From Thalassobius sp050633445 (GTDB lineage: Bacteria; Pseudomonadota; Alphaproteobacteria; Rhodobacterales; Rhodobacteraceae), in assembly GCA_050633445.1 (NCBI GenBank), contig JBOEGN010000079.1, positions 1 through 54,526 on the forward strand: DNA of 54,526 nt. Direction: 5' to 3'. The notes under the pieces were generated by a model, which was not told the origin of the DNA, made no database searches, and saw nothing but the letters and a program-made list of their open reading frames with translations. The position numbers and the translations under genes are program-made. Each line of letters starts with the position of its first letter. Positions within the stretch are counted from its first letter, which is position 1. Of the stretch, positions 50,774-54,526 are shown piece by piece.

Positions 50774-51922
50774 TCACTTGCTCCCCGAACGAGCAGGTGA
50801 GGCGGCTGCCTGACCACCTGCAACGGTGGGCGCGGCCAAAGCTGCGGGAAGATACCTAACACCAGATGAGGTGAACTCCAGTGTGGTTGGTTTGTCAGGT
50901 TCTTCCATGGTCACTAAGAAACGACCATCTCTTTTGGATTGAATAGGCTTGTAGTAGTTGGCTGCCTTCCGGTGAGGTGGTTGATCATTGTCTTCGGCCG
51001 AGCCCTTGGCAGGTATCAGTCTACTGGAACATATGATGATTGATCCTTGCTGGCCTTGATCCTCCATCAGCCATTTGACATCGGGGACCGGTTTGGTTGG
51101 GTCGTCCTCTTTGCCATCCTTGTTCAAAGCTTTGTATGAACAATGATGGAATAGCTTCAAAACGTCCCATTCCAACCTGCAGTCATTACCATGTCGCTTG
51201 GTCGACTTGACGATCTCGGATAACGTGTCTGAGTTCACGTCGGAGCCCAGCAATACTCGGTTATCCCTACCACCAACACGAATGGTTACGTGCAGCACGA
51301 TAGAGTCCTCGTTGCGCACAACATCATTGTTTTTATCTTGCTTCCAGCTCAACGGGCAGTGAACAAAGAACTCACTGCCGCCCGCATCGTTCTTGTCGAA
51401 ACCAGGCATCAATTCACCCGCATTTACGATACAATGCTTGCGATTATCCAGGGAAAGTCCCTCACTCTTCAACCAGTCCTCAAGTCCCTTGGGCGATGAA
51501 AACACTTTGATGCCACTACCGTCACGGAGCCTCTGACGAGCTTCTTTTTGGACGACCTTAGCATCTGGATGGGTCAGGCCTGTTTCAACGATGGCAGCTG
51601 CAGGCACCCACAACTCATCGAATTTGATCCGATCGTTCGACTGTAGAGCCGTCGAGTGCGAAAACCAAAAAGCGTCCTTGGAATGGGAGCAGTGATCACC
51701 GTCCAGATGTGTATAGCACAGCACCGACAAGCCAGATTGCTTCCCCAGCCGCAGGTCATCTTGAATCTCTTTTTTAAGGTCGAATGAGATGTCTGATCCA
51801 GAGGACTTCCCCATATCCGCAAAATCAAAAAGCAGCCGCCGCCCATCATTTAACCGAAGGCGAGTGGAGTCGGCGTTTCCTAATGGGAAAGATGCAAGTC
51901 GTGTGGTCATTGAGCAGCTCAT
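50774..51922 (-). CDS. soluble ComEC-like metallo-beta-lactamase-fold protein
   Basis: A 382-residue cytoplasmic protein. LCYTHLDGDHCSHS (His72, Asp74, Asp76, His77) is the HxDxDH metal site of the ComEC/Rec2 branch. Later parts match the same branch: NEDSIVLHV, NRVLLGSDVN and VLKLFHHCSYKAL. There are no membrane helices. A Pro/Ala/Gly/Ser-rich tail of about 25 residues ends ARSGSK. It is the first gene of the operon, 11 bases before the E2-E1-JAB gene. It may be a nuclease or hydrolase effector. ATG 51910 is an alternative start. Confidence 0.82.
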   Translation of the reverse strand: MSCSMTTRLASFPLGNADSTRLRLNDGRRLLFDFADMGKSSGSDISFDLKKEIQDDLRLGKQSGLSVLCYTHLDGDHCSHSKDAFWFSHSTALQSNDRIKFDELWVPAAAIVETGLTHPDAKVVQKEARQRLRDGSGIKVFSSPKGLEDWLKSEGLSLDNRKHCIVNAGELMPGFDKNDAGGSEFFVHCPLSWKQDKNNDVVRNEDSIVLHVTIRVGGRDNRVLLGSDVNSDTLSEIVKSTKRHGNDCRLEWDVLKLFHHCSYKALNKDGKEDDPTKPVPDVKWLMEDQGQQGSIIICSSRLIPAKGSAEDNDQPPHRKAANYYKPIQSKRDGRFLVTMEEPDKPTTLEFTSSGVRYLPAALAAPTVAGGQAAASPARSGSK

Positions 51923-52173
51923 CGGTTTGTTGTCGGGATAACTTATTTATGGACAAATCATGAACAAATCAAGGCATCGTTGGAAAAAGTTACGATTTGA
52001 TTACTCGTTAGACAGTTCGTTTTTGAGGAGGTCCTAAAATATCCCCCCAGATCAATAACGATCCTCCTGTCGTGCAATAAATTGCATCCGAATGCGGCTG
52101 CCGCTTTAGTGGCCGCTCGCAGGCGCATTTCGCCATGCAAACTCAAAGAGATTCGATAGAGTAATATAATCAG
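51923..52173. promoter_or_regulatory. divergent region between the MBL operon and the TRAP-hydrolase fusion gene
   Basis: The AT-rich 251 bases contain no gene. Two near copies, GGACAAATCATGA and TGAACAAATCAAG (about 51952-51971), form a short direct repeat of ACAAATCA that could bind a regulator. The minus-strand operon's promoter must lie here. Confidence 0.35.
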
Positions 52174-54282
52174 ATGAATTCAGAATCGATAAACTATGCT
52201 ACACTGAGTGAAGATAGTTCTTGCCTGGGAAGGTTGATGTTAAAAATTAGTATTTATCGCTTTGCCGCTTTTCAATTCGGACCTTCGACTCGTAGGAAAG
52301 ACAGGCTTGGCAGAAAACTGATCTTTAAAACACTTCTCGCTCTAATGTCCGGAGTTGTGTCGGTGTCAACCGCTGCCTTTGCTCAAACGGAGCCGAAGAC
52401 AATTACGCTTGTTGCGGAGACCCCCATGTCGATCGGTCAATCCGCCTATATTGATACGCTATCAGATGCACTTGTTTCAGCCGGATTTTTTGTTGCTAGC
52501 GAAGGCAGCCTTGCGACCATCAGCCGTGGCGCAGTCAGAAGTGTCGTAGCCGAAAACGAAGGCGCACTTGGGCTTGCGTTTCTGCAATCCCAGATTGAGG
52601 AGGGGGATGCAGCCTCATCTCTTCTTTCCACTCCCGGCGCCTTCAGTAACCTCAACGAACAACGAGTTGCCTCGCAAGGTTTGATTGGTGACACTGCGCG
52701 TGATGAAATCAACAGAGAAGGTGTCGTCGCCCTTCGTCTTTGGCCCCATTCGACGAGCGTTTTGGCAAGTCGGACTCAGTTGGCCTCCATCAATGATTTC
52801 AAAGGGCAGAAAACGGTCACTGGAGACCCATATTCTGTTGCCTTCTTCGAGAGTCTTGGCGCTGCGCCCATGCAGATGGCTTTTGCCGAGGTGGTTACTG
52901 GGCTCGCATCCGGTGTCGCTGATGCAGCGATCCTTCCGCAACTCCTTATCAGAAGCGACGTTCTTGACGTGTTTACAGACGGGACGATCATACCAGAGTA
53001 CAAGTCTCAAACCGGAGTAACGTTTGTTTCGTCTAGATGGTGGCGATCCCTTACTGCAGGAGAACAGCGAAGATTGCTTGCGGCATTGGACTTAGCTGAG
53101 TCTGCGGCAGCTGCGGCGGTCCAAGAGTCAACGAACGAGATAATAGGTCAATCGTTGGAACGAGGAGTTCAAACTGTTTCGTGGAAGAGCTTTGATGGCA
53201 CAGACATCCGGAGTGCTGTGAGCTACTCGATCTTTCAGAACGCTAGAGTCGAAGCCGAACCGATTCTGCGGTACCGTGATGAAATTGGCGCACTTCGGCA
53301 GAGATTCGATCAGGATGATGACTTGAATACGCCTGAAGAGAAGGGATCTCTTGTGAAACCTGCAAGAGTCTTTTTCGCGTCAAACAGGAGGTATGATGCG
53401 GGCGAACAGTCGTTAGTAGACCAATTTGCTAATTCTGAGGATACTTCGAATACAATTAGATGCGGTGAACTGACGCCGCCGGGTGAGGGGCGGATTGGTA
53501 GCGTCCGGGGATCAGTTTCGCTTGTTGCGGGCACGACTATTTCTGAAATTGGCGACTGCGTCGGCCTGATGTCATCAGCAATTCAAGAGTCTGGGGGGCA
53601 AGTGCTGATCTACGTGCACGGTTATAGAAACACCTTCGATGACGCGGTTCGGGCAGGGCTCGCTTTTTCACGTGACGCAGAGAGCGAGGGTGTAGTCATA
53701 GTATGGAGTTGGCCTTCGGCCGGTGCATTCAAGAGTTACCTTTTCGATGAAGAGAGCGTGGTTATAAGTGAGCCCGCCTTTAGCATTTTTGTGAACGAAT
53801 TGGTGAATTCAGATGGCGTCGAGCAAGTCGATTTCATAGCGCACAGCATGGGCTCCCGTTTGTTGGCTAACTTGATGCGCGACGAATGGATAGACCAGCC
53901 GTCGGCCGTGGTCCTAGCAGCTGCAGACGTCGCTAGACCTTTCTTGAGACAAGCGGTTAGGAAGGCGGGCTCCGCTGCCGTAACTTTGCTTGCAACGGAG
54001 GGAGACTTGGCGCTGTTGGCATCTCGAACGATTCACTCACGGACACGAGCTGGTCAGGCCAAACCGCTGTTTCTCATATCTGGTATGGACACTATTGATC
54101 TCACAGCATTCGACCATTGGTGGTCCAGAAACCATGGGCATGCGTTTACAGAGCGTGAGGTTGTTTCTGACCTTTCGGAACTACTCAAAGGGGATTGGAC
54201 CGCTCTTTCGCGGGGTCTCCTGCCGCATCCATCGACTGGATCGAATATTCAACACTTTCGCATCGGTCCAGACGGCAGTTAG
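52174..54282 (+). CDS. fusion of TRAP-receptor-like domain and DUF900-type alpha/beta hydrolase
   Basis: Up to 702 residues. An unusual N-terminal stretch of about 50 residues precedes a signal-like segment (LIFKTLLALMSGVVSVSTAA, cleavage after FAQ). Residues about 70-370 resemble DctP-type solute-binding proteins (SINDFKGQKTVTGDPYSVAF, FTDGTIIPEY). Residues about 400-680 are a DUF900-type hydrolase with VLIYVHGYRNTFDDAV, VVIVWSWPS and the nucleophile elbow AHSMGS (Ser558), with His likely in NHGHAF. ATG 52237 after GGGAAGG is an alternative start. No TRAP permease genes are near. It would be periplasmic or exported; substrate unknown. Confidence 0.75.
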   Translation: MNSESINYATLSEDSSCLGRLMLKISIYRFAAFQFGPSTRRKDRLGRKLIFKTLLALMSGVVSVSTAAFAQTEPKTITLVAETPMSIGQSAYIDTLSDALVSAGFFVASEGSLATISRGAVRSVVAENEGALGLAFLQSQIEEGDAASSLLSTPGAFSNLNEQRVASQGLIGDTARDEINREGVVALRLWPHSTSVLASRTQLASINDFKGQKTVTGDPYSVAFFESLGAAPMQMAFAEVVTGLASGVADAAILPQLLIRSDVLDVFTDGTIIPEYKSQTGVTFVSSRWWRSLTAGEQRRLLAALDLAESAAAAAVQESTNEIIGQSLERGVQTVSWKSFDGTDIRSAVSYSIFQNARVEAEPILRYRDEIGALRQRFDQDDDLNTPEEKGSLVKPARVFFASNRRYDAGEQSLVDQFANSEDTSNTIRCGELTPPGEGRIGSVRGSVSLVAGTTISEIGDCVGLMSSAIQESGGQVLIYVHGYRNTFDDAVRAGLAFSRDAESEGVVIVWSWPSAGAFKSYLFDEESVVISEPAFSIFVNELVNSDGVEQVDFIAHSMGSRLLANLMRDEWIDQPSAVVLAAADVARPFLRQAVRKAGSAAVTLLATEGDLALLASRTIHSRTRAGQAKPLFLISGMDTIDLTAFDHWWSRNHGHAFTEREVVSDLSELLKGDWTALSRGLLPHPSTGSNIQHFRIGPDGS

Positions 54283-54526
54283 GAAAAAGTGGGTAGTAAA
54301 CTAGCTGTGTTGCTTGCGCGTCAATTATCTAAGACGGAAGATTTGCATCTGGCCGACAATCCCTAGAAGGAAATCTGCTCTTTGTCCTTGCCGCTCGCCT
54401 GTTTTTGGATACCTACTTCAAGGAAGTTGCATCGCAACATTAATACTGATTGCGAGTGGCGGCCTTGGGCCGCTTCCACCGATCTTGCCCGAAGCATGTG
54501 CAGCCGCAGCGAATGACGGCTAACCG
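54283..54526. other. window end without a supportable gene
   Basis: The last 244 bases follow the fusion gene. Small frames exist but none has a ribosome site or protein-like composition that I would defend. Confidence 0.5.

Noticed and set aside
47822..51922. A CBASS system
   Set aside because: No CD-NTase (cGAS-like) gene is present; only the ancillary E1/E2/JAB activities resemble Cap2 and Cap3.
51958..52146. A small minus-strand frame that might encode the missing ubiquitin-like protein
   Set aside because: It lacks a beta-grasp-like pattern and a C-terminal Gly, and has no ribosome site.

Overview
The window is a piece of an alphaproteobacterial genome, most likely a marine member of the Rhodobacterales (Roseobacter group). 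Supporting signs are the cysteine-rich LID of adenylate kinase, the DUF4212/solute-symporter/DUF294/exonuclease block next to acetyl-CoA synthetase, a pterin-only 'split MetH' protein beside a methylenetetrahydrofolate reductase, an AcuR-type regulator and a dimethyl-sulfide-dehydrogenase-type molybdoenzyme. No rRNA, tRNA or CRISPR array was recognised.

Layout. 1-7.0 kb: end of acetyl-CoA synthetase, adk, a two-subunit Na+/solute (acetate-type) symporter, a cNMP/CBS/DUF294 protein, a membrane protein and a DEDDh exonuclease. 7.1-12.8 kb: housekeeping genes (rlmE, Ppx/GppA, a folate/B12 C1 module, glucokinase). 12.8-16.7 kb: a LuxR-type response regulator, a cysteine-free sulfite-oxidase-fold periplasmic protein and a hybrid histidine kinase. 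16.8-22.4 kb: an AcuR-type TetR repressor and a four-gene catabolic operon (class III CoA-transferase, crotonase, HIBCH-like hydrolase, GMC oxidoreductase). Together they could take acrylate to malonate semialdehyde through 3-hydroxypropionate. Two near-identical 15-nt operators, each in the spacer of a candidate promoter, precede acuR and the operon. 22.4-24.1 kb: scar tissue with an IS5-type remnant and dispersed repeats. 24.1-33.4 kb (minus strand): an eight-gene ddhABDC-type operon extended by a Nbp35/Mrp-like ATPase, a 14-repeat beta-propeller protein, a DUF2478 protein and a class I cytochrome c. A divergent hybrid kinase/response-regulator pair follows to 36.7 kb. 36.7-43.3 kb: repeats, a small membrane protein, a large RTX protein, an IS481 remnant and small genes.

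The last 11 kb (43.4-54.5 kb) has a different, more AT-rich base use and looks like a defence island. It holds a STAND-type NTPase with Sel1-like repeats, a stand-alone Hint-domain protein, and a three-gene minus-strand operon of a ComEC-like metallo-beta-lactamase, a single-chain E2-E1-JAB ubiquitin-type enzyme and a four-helix membrane protein. A secreted fusion of a TRAP-receptor-like domain with a DUF900-type hydrolase closes the window.

A unifying reading, which is inference, is that the two central clusters deal with both products of DMSP cleavage: acrylate/3-hydroxypropionate through the AcuR-controlled operon, and dimethyl sulfide through the periplasmic molybdoenzyme that passes electrons to cytochrome c. 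No DMSP lyase lies in the window.
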